Positions 11,127-22,680 of a stretch of 64,000 nucleotides of DNA are shown here, in pieces. Position numbers and translations under genes: made by a program. The notes beneath the pieces are model-generated. The model searched no databases. It had not been told where the DNA came from and saw only the letters and a list, made by a program, of their open reading frames with translations. Numbering within the stretch: the stretch's first letter is position 1; each line of letters opens with the position of its first letter. Origin of the DNA: Mixophyes australis (Eukaryota > Chordata > Amphibia > Anura > Limnodynastidae); the NCBI GenBank assembly GCA_036250195.1, contig JAVHZZ010000005.1, forward strand, positions 182,015,448 through 182,079,447, read 5' to 3'.

Positions 11127-12642
11127 TGTCACTCACCGGACGGTTAGTGCCTCTGGTTTGGGACATGGGTCTCTCTCTCTCTTGCCGGCGCCTGTTCTGT
11201 GCCACGGCCGTCCGCCATCTTAACCAAGGATTGCGCATGTGCAGAAACCACGGACTGTTAAAACCTTGCTCAAAGTCTCATTGGTCAATCAATCACCTCT
11301 CACTACTTAAGGCACCTGTTACTCTATTACCGTTGCCTGTTCTTGGTTCTCATTCCCTTGTGACTCAGAGGTGTTTCCGGCTTCTACTCGTGCTCTCTGT
11401 TTGCTGTGGAACATACCTGCGCCTGGACAAGGCTTCTCTCCATATCGTGGTACAACTTGCCAGCCGCAGACCACTCCACGCTACCAGGTAACATACCTGC
11501 ACCTGGACAAGTCGTCTCTCCATATCGTGGTACAACTTGCCAGCCGCAGACCACTCCACGCTACCTTGTTACATACCTGCACCTGGACAAGCCTTCTCTC
11601 CATATCGTGGTACAACTTGCCAGCAGCAGACCACTCCACGCTACCTTGTTACATACCTGCACCTGGACAAGCCTTCTCTCCATATCGTGGTACAACTTGC
11701 CAGCAGCAGACCACTCCACGCTACCTTGTTACATACCTGCACCTGGACAAGCCTTCTCTCCATATCGTGGTACAACTTGCTAGTCGCAGACCACTCTACG
11801 CTACCTGGTAACATACCTGCACCTGGACAAGTCGTCTCTCCAAATCAGTGGTACAACTTGCTAGTCGCAGACCACTCTACGCTACCTGGTAACATACCTG
11901 CACCTGGACAAGTCGTCTCTCCATATCAGTGGTACAACTTGCTAGTCGCAGACCACTCTACGCTACCTGGACAAGTCGTCTCTCCATATCAGTAGTACAA
12001 CTTGCTAGTCGCAGACCACTCTACGCTACCTGGTAACATACCTGCACCTGGACAAGTCGTCTCTCCACATCAGTGGTGAGTCTTACCGGTCACCGACCGC
12101 TCCACGCTATCTAGTATCATACCAGCATCTGCACAAGTCTTTACATTTACCAACTGGAACATTTGTCAGGAGCAGCTTACCCTACTATTTTGCATGGTAC
12201 CTGTTATTAGGTCTAAAGCCTATAGTGCCTCTGAAGTATAGCTGCGAGTCGCTGACTCTCCTGCTGCATTATTGATTGGTCCTTCCATAGACTTTATCCA
12301 GTTGTCATATATTGGTCGCTGTATGCTACCTGTGTGCTAATGCACTTTGGAACTTTCTCCTCCTTCTATTACTGCTCATCAGTCTACCGTGTTACCATTG
12401 TTTCCATTGTTCAGAGACTCTGCATTTATATCATTGGCATTCCCTTTCCTATTCAGTTGTACAGTTCCGTATATTCACCACACTTCCCAGAGGGCCGCGA
12501 CCTGCACAGTGGCAGCCGCTAAAACCATACTCCCTTGCGGGAGTTCCTGGAGAAGACCAGCCACTGTGTTAAGACTCCGCGCCTCTGATAAAGTGAAATT
12601 CCACCTGGTGAATTCTGGGTAAAACTCCTAGTGCCCGTGACA
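11127..12642. mobile_element. Solo LTR, 1516 bp, with perfect 5 bp target duplication
   Basis: The segment starts TGTCACTCACCGG and ends GTGCCCGTGACA, so both ends fit TG...CA with a six-base inverted repeat TGTCAC. It is flanked on both sides by GTCAA (11122-11126 and 12643-12647), the 5 bp duplication made by LTR integrases. No internal gag-pol sequence is present, so it is a solo LTR left by recombination. Its left-centre part is an 80 bp minisatellite. The family is probably Ty3/gypsy, judging by size and terminus; orientation is uncertain. Confidence 0.8.
11408..12075. repeat. 80 bp minisatellite inside the solo LTR
   Basis: ACATACCTGCACCTGGACAA recurs at 11491, 11571, 11651, 11731, 11811 and 11892, with a variant (ACATACCTGCGCCTGG) at 11411 and further copies to about 12036. 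The period is 80-81 bp. The units differ by a few bases (for example CATATCGTGG versus CATATCAGTGG), which defines two sub-types in order. Open frames across it are repeat artefacts. Confidence 0.92.
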
Positions 12643-12647
12643 GTCAA

Positions 12648-12741
12648 GTGTGTGAGCGGCTGGGAAGTGAGATTTTTTCGGGGAGGGGGGCGGCAGGCTG
12701 AAGCTTTGCCTAGTACGCCGTGCAATCTTGCACCGGCCCTG
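12648..12741. mobile_element. hAT-type terminus
   Basis: The stretch ends CTTGCACCGGCCCTG at 12741. Read in reverse it starts CAGGGCCGGTGCAAG, a typical hAT inverted-repeat end. The body to its left is interrupted by the solo LTR. The partner end was not located. Confidence 0.45.
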
Positions 12742-12859
12742 GTAATAGCTGGTCAGTGCTGAAAGACTGGTTGACAAGTCTGATTCTGAGGCTGGAGAAG
12801 CAGGTTAAACCATGGTTGTGAGGATACCGGGATAACTCAGGAGGCCTGAGGCATCGGGA

Positions 12860-13085
12860 GAGTTACAGGTGTCAGGACTCAGGATACTCAGGAGACACAA
12901 GGCACGGATGTCAGGACTCAGGAGACACGAGGAGCCGGATGAGTCAAGGATGTCGGGACTCAGGTTACTCAGGAGACATGAGGCATCGGAAGAATCACAG
13001 ATGTCAGAATTCAGGTTGTTCAGGAGACACGAGGCACCTGATGAGTCACAGATGTCAGAACTCAGGTTACTCAGGTGACACGAGG
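12860..13085. repeat. ~51 bp minisatellite
   Basis: About four and a half units contain GATGTCAGGACTCAGG, then TTACTCAGGAGACA and GAGGCA. Units are 80-90 percent alike by eye. The flanking 13090-13480 has no repeat but similar composition, and may be part of the same unidentified element. Confidence 0.8.
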
Positions 13086-13089
13086 TGTA

Positions 13090-14200
13090 ACAACTGCAGA
13101 CACTAGAGCCAGATAGTTGGATACTACTGGCTGCTATCGACTGTAGATGCTGGACTGCTTGGGGAGCAATACACTGTAGAAACAGTGACAGAGAAGAGTC
13201 AAACAAGCCAGGGATCCACCATGATACCAGGGAGAAGCAGGTGCGAAGTCACAACAATGCCGAATCAGGGCTCACAGGAAGCGGTGCCAAAACGGAGGGA
13301 CAAGCAGAGGTCAGTACCAGGAGATCAATCAAGGATAACACACAGGAAAACCAGCAGAGGTAATGACAACAGATGAACTAGCAAAGACTGCTGGGACAGA
13401 CAGTCTTTTACAGGCTAGAGACAGGTGTTAAGCATCCCATAGTAACAAGCTTAGCTCTAGCAGGTAGCAGAACAAACCAAGTATCACAGTGGCCCCTTTG
13501 GTGTAACAGTGGTACTGCAGTATGGGTACATATAGTGGTAAAGTCCAACATAGTTCTTGGCAGACAGGAGCTTCAGGAGGCAAATCGTAACAAATAGGAG
13601 TCTCCTTGCCCCCCTATGCTGAAGCTAGGGGGGCCCTTGACATCTTCTACCTTCAGAGCTTTACGACCCCTTAAGGGGCAAGGGTCGCAGGCCCACATCC
13701 ACCGCAAAGCTCAGTGAGTCTCTTTCTCCTTGAGTTCGGCCAAAGCTTCCCATGGGGAACTAAATCTTCAGCTCCCCCCAGAACAAGTGAGTTTCATATG
13801 ACTTGGGGAGAAGGCTGCCTATAAGGGTCTTGCCCAAACCCCACAAAAACAAACTTGTGACACACAAAAAAACGTAAAAATATAAAAAGTGTAGGTGAAA
13901 AAATAACTTAAATTGTGCCATATAGGCCCCAGCCTTTTGAGTATAAAAAAACTGTCCTTGACCAGGCCAAAAGGCTACAGCAAAGACAAAATAGTGTTGC
14001 CTGATAAATTGAAATGCAAATTGCGTTACTCTACGCACAGGTGTCGCCCTACCACCATGTGTATTTTTGGGCACCCCTGGCTCAGGCAGCACTGGGGCCA
14101 TATAGCACCGCGGGCTTCAGGCAGCTGGCCTTTTATATAAAATCTAAATTATCGATAAAATGAATCTTATATTTATTGTTACCTGCAACAATATAAAAAA
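13090..14200. other. Unassigned intergenic sequence before the 53 bp array
   Basis: No gene seen. GGGCCCTTGACATC at about 13630 and CACCCCTGGCTCAGGCAG at about 14070 resemble transposon end sequence but have no clear partners. This may be the left part of the DNA transposon that contains the 53 bp minisatellite. Confidence 0.3.
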
Positions 14201-14204
14201 CATG

Positions 14205-15945
14205 CTGTGTTTGCTCCCCTTCTGTCTCCCCTATTTCACACTGTGCCCTCCATTATGCTGCTTTTGCTCTACTCTACTTGCTGCCTTCTGTCTCCCCTAT
14301 TTCACATTGTGCCTTCTTTCATGCTGCTTTTGCTCCCCTTCTGTCTCCCCTATTTCACACTGTGCCCTCCATTATGCTGCTTTTGCTCCCCTTGTCTCCC
14401 CTATTTAACACTGTGCCCTCCTTGTTGCTTTTGCTCCCCTCTCTGTCTCCCCTATTTCACACTGTGCCCTCCATTATGCTGCTTTTGCTCCCCTTCTTCA
14501 CACTGTGCCCTCCATTATGCTGCTTTTGCTCCCCTTTTGTCTCCCCTATTTCACACTGTGCCCTCCATGCTGCTTTTGCTCATCTTCTGTCTCCCCTATT
14601 TCACACTGTGCCCTCCATTATGCTGCCTTTGCTCTACTCTACTTGCTGCCTTCTGTCTCCCCTATTTCACATTGTGTCTTCCTTCATGCTACTTTTGCTC
14701 CCCTTCTGTCTCCCCTATTTCACACTGTGCCCTCCATTATGCTGCTTTTGCTCCCCTTGTCTCCCCTATTTAACACTGTGCCCTCCATTATGCTGCTTTT
14801 GCTCCCCTACTGTCTCCCCTATTTCACACTGTGCCCTCCATTATGCTGCTTTTGCTCCCCTTGTGTCTCCCCTATTTCACACTGTGCCCTCCATTATGCT
14901 GCTTTTGCTCCCCTTTTGTCTCCCCTATTTCACACTGTGCCCTCCATTATGCTGCTTTTGCTCCCCTTTTGTCTCCCCTATTTCAGACTGTGCCCTCCAT
15001 TATGCTGCTTTTGCTCCCCTACTGTCTCCCCTATTTCACACTGTGCCCTCCATTATGCTGCTTTTGCTCCCCTTGTGTCTCCCCTATTTCACACTGTGCC
15101 CTCCATTATGCTGCTTTTGCTCCCCTTTTGTCTCCCCTATTTCACACTGTGCCCTCCATTATGCTGCTTTTGCTCCCCTTTTGTCTCCCCTATTTCAGAC
15201 TGTGCCCTCCATTATGCTGCTTTTGCTCCCCTACTGTCTCCCCTATTTCACACTGTGCCCTCCATTATGCTGCTTTTGCTCCCCTACTGTCTCCCCTATT
15301 TCACACTGTGCCCTCCATTATGCTGCTTTTGCTCCCCTTGTGTCTCCCCTATTTCACACTGTGCCCTCCATTATGCTGCTTTTGCTCCCCTTTTGTCTCC
15401 CCTATTTCACACTGTGCCCTCCATTATGCTGCTTTTGCTCCCCTTTTGTCTCCCCTATTTCAGACTGTGCCCTCCATTATGCTGCTTTTGCTCCCCTTCG
15501 GGTCTCCCCTATTTCACACTGTGCTCTCCATTATGCTGCTTTTGCTCCCCTTATGTCTCCCCCATTTTAACACTGTGCCCTCCTTGCTGCTTTTGCTCCC
15601 CTTCTGTCTCCCCTATTTCACACTGTGCCCTCCATTATGCTGCTTTTCCTCCCCTTCTGTCTCCCCTATTTCACACTGTGCCCTCCATTATGCTGCTTTT
15701 GCTCCCCTTCTGTCTCCCCTATTTCACACTGTGCCCTCCATGCTGCTTTGGCTCCTCTTCTGTCTCCCCTATTTCACACTGTGCCCTCCATTATGCTGCC
15801 TTTGCTCTACTCTATTTGCTGCCTTCTATCTCCCCTATTTCACATTGTGCCTTCCTTCATGCTGCTTTTGCTCCCCTTCTGTCACCCCTATTTTACACTG
15901 TGCCCTCCATGCTACTTTTGCTCAACTTGTCTCCCCTATATCACT
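14205..15945. repeat. 53 bp minisatellite array, ~1.7 kb
   Basis: About thirty units are built on CTCCCCTATTTCACACTGTG, then CCCTCCATTATGCTGCTTTTGCTCCCC. Canonical units are 53 bp, with shorter and longer variants. Higher-order order is visible: blocks alternating TTTTGTC, TTGTGTC and CTACTGTC junctions recur between about 14830 and 15500. The lack of stops gives frames of up to 493 codons rich in Cys, Leu and Pro; these are artefacts. The array appears embedded in a DNA transposon ending at 16227. Confidence 0.93.
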
Positions 15946-16227
15946 TTCCCCCTTCACTTACCTTTCACTTGCCTGCTTTCTTCTGAATTCTTCTCTTCAG
16001 TATTGCTCTTCGCGGCTCCTCTCTTTGCACTCTTCAAAGAAAATGTCAGGTGTGATTTCGACATTCAGTGCGAGCACAGCAGCAAGGAGGAAGGGAGCCA
16101 GATTGTCGCCGCAAAGAGATAAGAATTTTTTTTTCTTCCGGGACTCCAGGCCCTGCCTATGGGGACCCCTATGCCCGTGGGGCCCCCGGGCAATTGCCCA
16201 GCGTGCCCATGCGGAAAGATGACCCTG
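15946..16227. mobile_element. Right end of a non-autonomous DNA transposon (hAT-like)
   Basis: After the array the sequence runs to GGAAAGATGACCCTG at 16227, whose complement CAGGGTCATCTTTCC looks like a hAT terminus. It includes GGGGCCCCCGGGCAATTGCC, a motif recurring near ends of such elements. The opposite terminus is not certain, so length and family stay open. 16228-16789 shows nothing further recognisable. Confidence 0.45.
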
Positions 16228-16789
16228 GTTTTCAGACCTCCCTTCGCCACAAGGCTACGGAAGGTCCATTTTGCCCTAGGTTCCATCACTCCATGGGCAC
16301 TTCATAATGAGCTTTCTTGCTGCGGGCCTAATGGATAGAGGAACAGGAGATGGCCCATTGCCAACAAGGGGGTGCCTTTAAGCCTCACTGCGTACGTGGG
16401 CATCCATACCTGATCATAGCCAGAATGCGGAGATGCTATAAAATAAGGCTAATGGGATATCTGCTTTCCCTCAAAGTGAAACATAAAAAGAGAGGGTGAA
16501 TTGTACTATTTTATTTTTTATCGAAGGTGGTTCTTAAACAATCATTTAGAAATCACTCAAAAAAAAGTCAGTTCCCTAATCATTGACTTTAATAGACTGC
16601 CGTTAGCAAAATAGTATTCCTGCCTGTTTTACCCGTTTTTATGTTACGACTTAAAAATGGTCAATAAAAAAGAGCAACTCTAGTTTTTTAATTTGTATAT
16701 ATTTAAGGGCAAGTCATGGCAAGTTATTACTTATAATACATGAACCTGTATGAAAGCATAATTTGGTGAATGGGATGCTCCCAGTACAG

Positions 16790-16860
16790 GAAGCACACGT
16801 GGGGAGTACTGTGCGAGACACATGCTCACAGCTGAGAGCACCAAGATGGCCGCTGATCCG
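16790..16860 (+). promoter_or_regulatory. RIOK1 5' end with YY1-like motif over the start codon
   Basis: The bases around the start read CCAAGATGGCCGCTG (16841-16855), which fits the YY1 consensus as well as a strong initiation context (A at -3, G at +4). Overlap of a YY1 motif with the first ATG is common in TATA-less housekeeping genes. No TATA box is evident within 60 bp upstream. The transcription start is not determinable here. Confidence 0.5.
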
Positions 16861-16874
16861 GAGCAGCTGGAGAG
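16846..16874 (+). CDS. RIOK1: RIOK1 exon 1 (start codon)
   Basis: ATG at 16846 in a strong context encodes MAADPEQLE plus two bases of a Ser codon, ending before GTGATG. It joins in phase to exon 2. This short N-terminus differs from the human start I remember, so the start is supported by splice phase and promoter-like context rather than by homology. Confidence 0.7.
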
Positions 16875-17524
16875 GTGATGTAAATTATCCTAATAATCTC
16901 TATTAACCAGTTTTTACACGGGCTCTATGTCATGTACTAGTGTGCAGCGGCACGGACTAATGCGGGATTCTATAATATGTACTGTATGTAATCTGTCTGT
17001 AATGAGACTGCTGAAAGGAATAGGCCTCAGCAGCGCTCTATAGTTATTCTGTTACCCGGAATTGTGCGTGAAAAAAGAGTAGCCCTGATTATTTCCAGCT
17101 CCACTCTGATGGATAAGCATGGCTTTCCAGTACCTACTAAATGTAAAACTTTATTTCGTTATGTGAAGGTGGCACTTTTATTAGGAGTAGTAGTCTGAGC
17201 ATTATACTGTAATATGCATATATTCAAATCCATAAGGACTAGTTTATTGAACAGAACCTATAGGAGGTACAGTACGTGTTAATTACTCATAATACAGATA
17301 CATTTTAATACCTATATATTATTGCAATCAATGTTGCAGCAAATTTATTTATGGTTTCTGAATACCATAACTAATATGCAGAGCTACTACATATAACTGT
17401 AAGATGTTTTTAGAATTAAGAAACCTGATAAAACTCGCTTAGACCATACTTTAAAAATGCTATTTATGTTCTATAGTTTGTTGTCACTACCTGTTTAACT
17501 ATGATATCTGCAATTTTAAGAGTG

Positions 17525-17668
17525 TATTGTATAGATTGTAAGCTTGCAGTCAGGGTCCTCCTACCTCTCTGTCTGTATGTATTGTTTTATTACTGTTTAC
17601 TGTTTTTGTTTCCAATTGTAAAGTGCTACGGAATTTGCTGACATATATAAATAAATGACAATGATGAG
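17525..17668 (+). mobile_element. L2-tailed short repeat
   Basis: It contains GATTGTAAGCTTGCAGTCAG, then TGTAAAGTGCTACGGAATTT and TATATAAATAAATGACAATG, the standard 3' end of L2 and its SINEs. It is a truncated, non-coding copy in RIOK1 intron 1. Confidence 0.65.
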
Positions 17669-17682
17669 TGTAGGACTCCATG

Positions 17683-17944
17683 GGGGGTATTCAATTGTTT
17701 GTTTTAACGCGCTAAAACCAAAAAAAAACGAGCGCTCTAAAAATATTAACGTTAATACGGTAATTACTCGCTAAATTTCATCTCGCAGCTCCCTGAGCAG
17801 CGAGCTGAAATTCAGCCCGCTGGCAGCGAGTAAGTACCGTATTAACTGTTTACGCGCGCAAAATTACCGTATAATATGAAGTTTTTTTAGAGCGCTCGTT
17901 TTTTTTTGGTTTTAGCGCGTTAAAACAAACAATTGAATACCCCC
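17683..17944. mobile_element. ATTCAATT-family MITE, copy 4 (long perfect arms)
   Basis: Inverted repeats starting GGGGGTATTCAATTGTTTG continue through AACGCGCTAAAACC and AAAACGAGCGCTC, about 60 bp nearly identical on both arms. The centre carries CTCGCAGCTCCCTGAG and GAGCTGAAATTCAGC, plus ATTAACGTTAATACGGTAAT and its mirror. The strong arm identity suggests a recent copy. No clear target duplication. Confidence 0.78.
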
Positions 17945-18636
17945 ACGTGTATACTTAACTAAATTAATTTTTTTTTTTTTTTGTGGAGTTTAAATAGGAC
18001 CACATATTGGATCGTTTGATGTAATTTTACATTATTGTATAGTACCATGGAGTTGGCAACAACCAAAACAAAACAAAATGGGGTTCGCCTGGGAGAACTC
18101 ACGAAATCAGTATCCTCCAGACATTTAACTCTAATGAAAATGCATATTAAATGTTGTTTTCATCATCATCACCATTTATTTATATATTTACGAATGTTTT
18201 AGAGATCACTGTAGGACTCTTGATGCGAGTAGTTTTATTAAAAATGCTGATGCAACGCAAGAAAAATGCCAATAGGTATGCTAAAACTTTTTATATGTGG
18301 TAATTTAGTACAGTGAGCATCGCTCCTGGAACAGCTTCCTCTATAAGTGTTCCTACACACCAGCGCTTTAGTCTGAGTCGGGTTGTTTAATTACATTATG
18401 CTTGCTTGTGGGTCAGATTTCTTTATATCTTGCCAGATGGAAGCCAGCTCCAGAAATTGCATAGCCTATAAAAAGTGTGCTGGATTTAATGTTCTCCTTT
18501 GTGGAACAGGGTGATGGGAAAGTCAATGTCTTTAGTAACTACATACTGAAATAAAGCAGTAATAATGCTATAAAGTGGTGACGTCCTCTTTAATCAAGTC
18601 ATCTGTTCATGCAGTTAATTATTTCTATTTTTATAG

Positions 18637-18817
18637 TGAAGAACTGGAAAGTTATGAAAAGTTTATCCAGAGAAAAAAAGAGCTTACCACTCAGGAATAT
18701 TGTGGAGAGGACAGTGATGAAGAGGAAGATGATGATGAAGAGGATGACTGGTACTGGGAAAATAGCAGCACAAATCTCACAAAGCATTACTCATCTACAA
18801 GAGGGAGTAACCCTCAG
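18637..18817 (+). CDS. RIOK1: RIOK1 exon 2 (acidic region)
   Basis: The acceptor is TTTTTATAG and the donor GTATTT. Starting in phase 2, it encodes EELESYEKFIQRKKELTT, then a run DSDEEEDDDEEDDWYW and finally GSNPQ. Acidic residues followed by W-x-W and GSNPQ match the human DDDWDWDEG...GGSNPQ segment. The GTATTT donor is weak, and readthrough would reach a stop within 33 bp. Confidence 0.88.
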
Positions 18818-20831
18818 GTATTTAAATTGCTTGTCTTAGAATATCTATAAAGAAATATTTAATTTGGCTGCAAATCATCATATCTGTCTTTATAGGTAAG
18901 ATTTTACTTCACTTAACAATTTAATGTAACTTTTTACAAACAAGATCCCTATGGGCTTGTTTCCACAGATGGTTGTACAGCTGCCTATGGTATGTTGCCC
19001 TCATCTGTGTTCACAGAGAAGTGATTGCAGCTTAGCCGGTCCTCAACATTGTGATCTATGTATTCAATAGGTGGACCACAATGTCAGGAATCACTGTAAT
19101 AATACTAGACAGACCAAAAATACTGTGTCAGGTGTCTGTTGGGTGTTTCAAAATTGGCACATTGAGTACTGACATTTCTTTTCTCGAGATAATCAATAAA
19201 TCATTATATTGTGGACCAGCTACTCTGCATTCACCTACTGGAAAACCCAATACAAGTCAAAGGATGTACCTGTATCTACAAGCCCTAACAGTAAAAAATG
19301 TTAAGGTAGTTGTGAGGGTACCACCCTTAGCTGGGATGGCAGTTACTTTCTGTGGGATTCAACTCACTCAGGTAGACTACAATATATCCAAAATAAGGCT
19401 TTATTACGACCGCACAACACCACAAGACGTTCACAAGTTACAGGGTAAATGGTAGCATGTATGCTCCAGCAGCCTCTTGCAGTCAGCACTACAAAGTAAT
19501 AATAGTCTCCTTGTCTTTCAGACTCTTATCCTACCGATTATTGCCACTACTGATTAGCTAGACAATTACGGTGTTGCTCAGCCTGGGTTACTTGCTCACA
19601 CAGACTCTGTCCTGGTAGGGTTTCCTCCAGTGACAACACGATGCCTGGCCCAGAGTCCTTTTTGCTGATGTCTTGTACACCAGAATCCTCCAAGCTAGAA
19701 TAGCTTTCTTGGCATTCTCCTCTCCCTATATTCTTGGCTGATTACACATGGATTAGGGTCAAATGTCTCAATCCTCCCCCTTACAGCAGGGGTCTCTCAG
19801 TGGACACATTAGATGTTAGACATACAGTCTCTGTTACCTTGATTATACAATGGAATGGCTTGACTCAATAAGCTATTTGGCTGAATGCACTAATAAAACA
19901 AAGGATTACAATATAACATCAAGGAATGACACTTCACGCTTGTGTGAAACAGCAAGACATTTGACACATGGTATCTGCAATTTTGCATAATCTGAGTCTG
20001 TGATATATTTTGATACAATTACATTTATATTGATACATTTTAACACATTTCCCAATGCTATTTCAGCCAGTATATTACTGTGGAGGCACAATGCATATAA
20101 TCTAGAAGTTCTAACCTAATTACCTCTCAGATTACCTGTTGACCTAGCTAATTAACAAGGGCTGCCAGCTAGTTATGTCAAGATGCTTAGACATTGTTCT
20201 GATTACAAACCAGGACTACTGCACACCTCATTACAATGGGCATTTGAGACAAATGGTAATTACCTTAGCTAACACAAGCAAAATGACTTCTGCTGTCCTG
20301 TTATTTTCACACAATATGGCAATATTCTTTCTATTTCTAATACATACAATATTGCAGGTAATAGCAAGGGCAAAATGTACCTAATAACATGAAATAATAC
20401 ACATAATACACTGATGCTGTGGTGTATATACTTAGACTGGGCCAAGGATTAAAAACGAGTGATGAATAAAAAGTTCTCAGTCCAGTAGCACCCCGTTTCC
20501 TGACAGTAGTCATGAATTATAACATCATGCACACCAGTCCACTATGTTGGAGTAAATTATGTCTATATATTTTATGGTGGTAGAATATACTAATGTAATA
20601 CAAATAGATACAACATTTTATACAGCTTGACTCTAATATTGCTTCACTTTCATATGTGACCTTCCTTATTTTTGTTTTTGCTCCTCTGAGAATTTCCCCA
20701 GCCATCCTACTCTTCTCCAACAATAGTTAATATAAGCTAAAACAACTACTTTTGTAACTTTAAAAATATGTTCAAAGGCTTCAACAGAAACAAAACCTAT
20801 GTCTCTTAATAGTAGAATTTTTGTGTTTCAG
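18818..20831. other. RIOK1 intron 2, including a possible solo LTR
   Basis: The intron is 2.0 kb. Most of it (19082-20505) is the candidate LTR listed separately. The 134-codon frame at 19051-19455 runs through that repeat and has no recognised domain. Confidence 0.45.
19082..20505. mobile_element. Possible solo LTR (TGTCAGGAA...TTCCTGACA)
   Basis: Left end TGTCAGGAATCACTG and right end CCGTTTCCTGACA form a nine-base inverted terminus of the TG...CA type around 1.42 kb of non-coding sequence, a plausible LTR size. The 5 bp flanks (CACAA and GTAGT) do not match, which weakens the call. There are no internal gag-pol motifs. Confidence 0.4.
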
Positions 20832-20922
20832 TCCAACAGACAGTACATGCATAACAACTCATCAAAGGCATATACTGTAACGGACAAAGTTCTACAGAAG
20901 TATGAAAATAAAATTCACTTAG
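20832..20922 (+). CDS. RIOK1: RIOK1 exon 3
   Basis: Acceptor TTGTGTTTCAG, donor GTAAGC. It encodes SNRQYMHNNSSKAYT, then VTDKVLQKYENKIHL in phase 0, and ends one base into a Gly codon. This equals the human ANRQ...ADKVLRKFENKINL block. Confidence 0.92.
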
Positions 20923-22610
20923 GTAAGCATAAGCAGTTTTACATCAAGTTGTAGTGTTCCTTTTGTGATACTTGGGGATGACACCTCCTCATGCGATCTT
21001 TTCTGAATATACTAAATCTCTAACCAGTAGAGCTAAGCTACTCATGTGATAGTTACCAAAGTCAAGAAAACACTTTCTTCCGATTTGGCACTTATGATAT
21101 AGGCAAAACCCGTTTGTTCACATGGCTCATTTTTAATTTATTCTGTGATATGTTAATGAAGTAAAAATAGCTGCATATAATAGTCATGTACATATCAATA
21201 TTTAACTTAACTATTTTAACTTTTATGTTGTTGGGCAGCTGCAGTTTTATATGTCAAGTGTGACTTTGCCTACAATGTGTAGTGCTAACTTGGTGCACCT
21301 ATACCCATCACATTATGTTTACTGGAATTGTCATTCACTTTAATGAATATTAGTTTGTAAAATGCAGAAAATAAGAATGGATAATGAGAATATAAATAAT
21401 ACAATGTTTTGTACACTTTTTAAATTTCGCTCCTTCCTCTCTATACCCCTGCCTGCTGGGATAATCAGTATTTTCTTTTTTCTTTTTTTTTTTTTTTTGA
21501 ACACTTTATAAAGGAAATGGATACAAACATGAACAATACGCTATACAATACAGATATAGGGGTATATTTACTAAATTGCAGCTTTGAAAAAGTGGAGATG
21601 TTGCCTATAGCATATAGTTATCATTTATTTAGTACATTCTACAAAATGACAGCTAGAATCTGATTGGTTGCTATTGGCAACATCTCTACTTTTTCAAACC
21701 TGCAGTTTAGTAAATATACCCAATAGAGCGTTTCCTTTTGTGGTTTTACACTAGAATAAAAACTGCATCTGAATTGCTACTGGTAGGCCTAAATAAAGTA
21801 TTGTAAATGTTCACTTTTTAAATTTGTAGCTATTAAATTATATTGTGCACACTTAAGACTGAAGGCATGTGGATGGCGGTTAGAGATGTCTGTGCTTCAG
21901 ATTCGCTTTGTGCCCTACCTCTCCCACATAATGATATATATCAATTTAAAACTTTGTGAATGAAGTGGGAAATTACAATATAGTGCTGAGGAGTATTGTC
22001 ACACAAAGGTAAAGGAAATTTTGAAGATTTACGGGAATACCATATTCGTTCAGCAGCTGGACCCAGAGAGCTCAGCTGTCACTGATGTTGTCATCTCTGT
22101 TCCTCCTTTGGTGGTCATTGCGGCCTAAGTGGTGCCAGCAGCTAAATTTTTCCGTGGGGTGCAAGTGCCCCGGCTCTATATGTCCAGTAGCATGCATGAT
22201 AGCAAAGATTAAATACTGAACATATTGCAGCACAAGAGCCAAAGCCTTCTCTAGAAACCAGTAGAGGAAGGAGGTTCACCAGCCACTACAATGACTAGTT
22301 CATCTTTCATGTCTCCACCTTCCACTGTATCTGCTCATTCCAGCTGTACCACACCACAGGTAGCTGCATAGGAATGATGGCTTCAATAGCTGTGGCTGAT
22401 GGCTTCTGCCTTACAGCAGAACCAGCAGCGACAGTTGTTACTCTGCTGCCAAGTGTATCATTTGTTCTCCACACCACACAAATCATTGATTATTCATGAC
22501 AAGTTACATACAATCATGATTCCTTTAATGTACAGTGCTCCTTAATATGTTTGTGCTTTATGAATAAAGTATAATAATCGTAACAATATAAAATATTATT
22601 TGCTCTCTAG
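20923..22610. other. RIOK1 intron 3 content
   Basis: It holds a poly-T run near 21480-21500 and a palindromic MITE (21559-21721). At 22020-22460 is an unassigned stretch that could be an old repeat; no domain was recognised in any frame. Confidence 0.4.
21559..21721. mobile_element. Palindromic MITE, GGGTATATTTACTAAA type
   Basis: The arms begin GGGTATATTTACTAAA and end TTTAGTAAATATACCC. Pairing continues through TTTGAAAAAGT.GAGATGTTGCC on both sides, with CTGATTGGTTGCTAT near the centre. It has no coding capacity. The type is familiar from frog genomes; the superfamily is uncertain. Confidence 0.78.
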
Positions 22611-22680
22611 GTAAACTTAATCTTTCGGACTCCGTTATGAATAAAGTCACTGAAAAATCAAGACAAAAGGAGGCAGACAC
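22611..22680 (+). CDS. RIOK1: RIOK1 exon 4
   Basis: Acceptor TGCTCTCTAG. It encodes (G)KLNLSDSVMNKVTEKSR, then QKEAD, close to human DKLNVTDSVINKVTEKSRQKEAD. The donor GTCAGT after GACAC is non-ideal but keeps the phase to exon 5. Confidence 0.92.

Larger units (their letters stand above)
16875..18636. other. RIOK1 intron 1 content
   Basis: It holds an L2-tailed repeat (17525-17668) and the largest ATTCAATT-family MITE (17683-17944). A reversed L2 tail fragment, CATCATCATCACCATTTATT, lies at about 18161-18180. The rest is unremarkable. Confidence 0.5.

Noticed and set aside
11120..11995. Tandem-repeat protein of 80 bp units
   Set aside because: Part of a solo LTR with target duplications; frames change between units when the unit becomes 81 bp.
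14278..16222. Open frames of 430-493 codons, Cys/Leu/Pro-rich, resembling a repetitive membrane or keratin-associated protein
   Set aside because: They lie on a 53 bp tandem array whose unit lacks stops, are open in several frames at once and have no start, splice or domain support.
19051..19455. 134-codon forward frame in RIOK1 intron 2
   Set aside because: No recognised domain, lies in a probable LTR, and no splice link to RIOK1.
22020..22460. Possible transposase or Myb-like gene in RIOK1 intron 3
   Set aside because: Composition suggested coding sequence, but no continuous frame or motif could be recognised.
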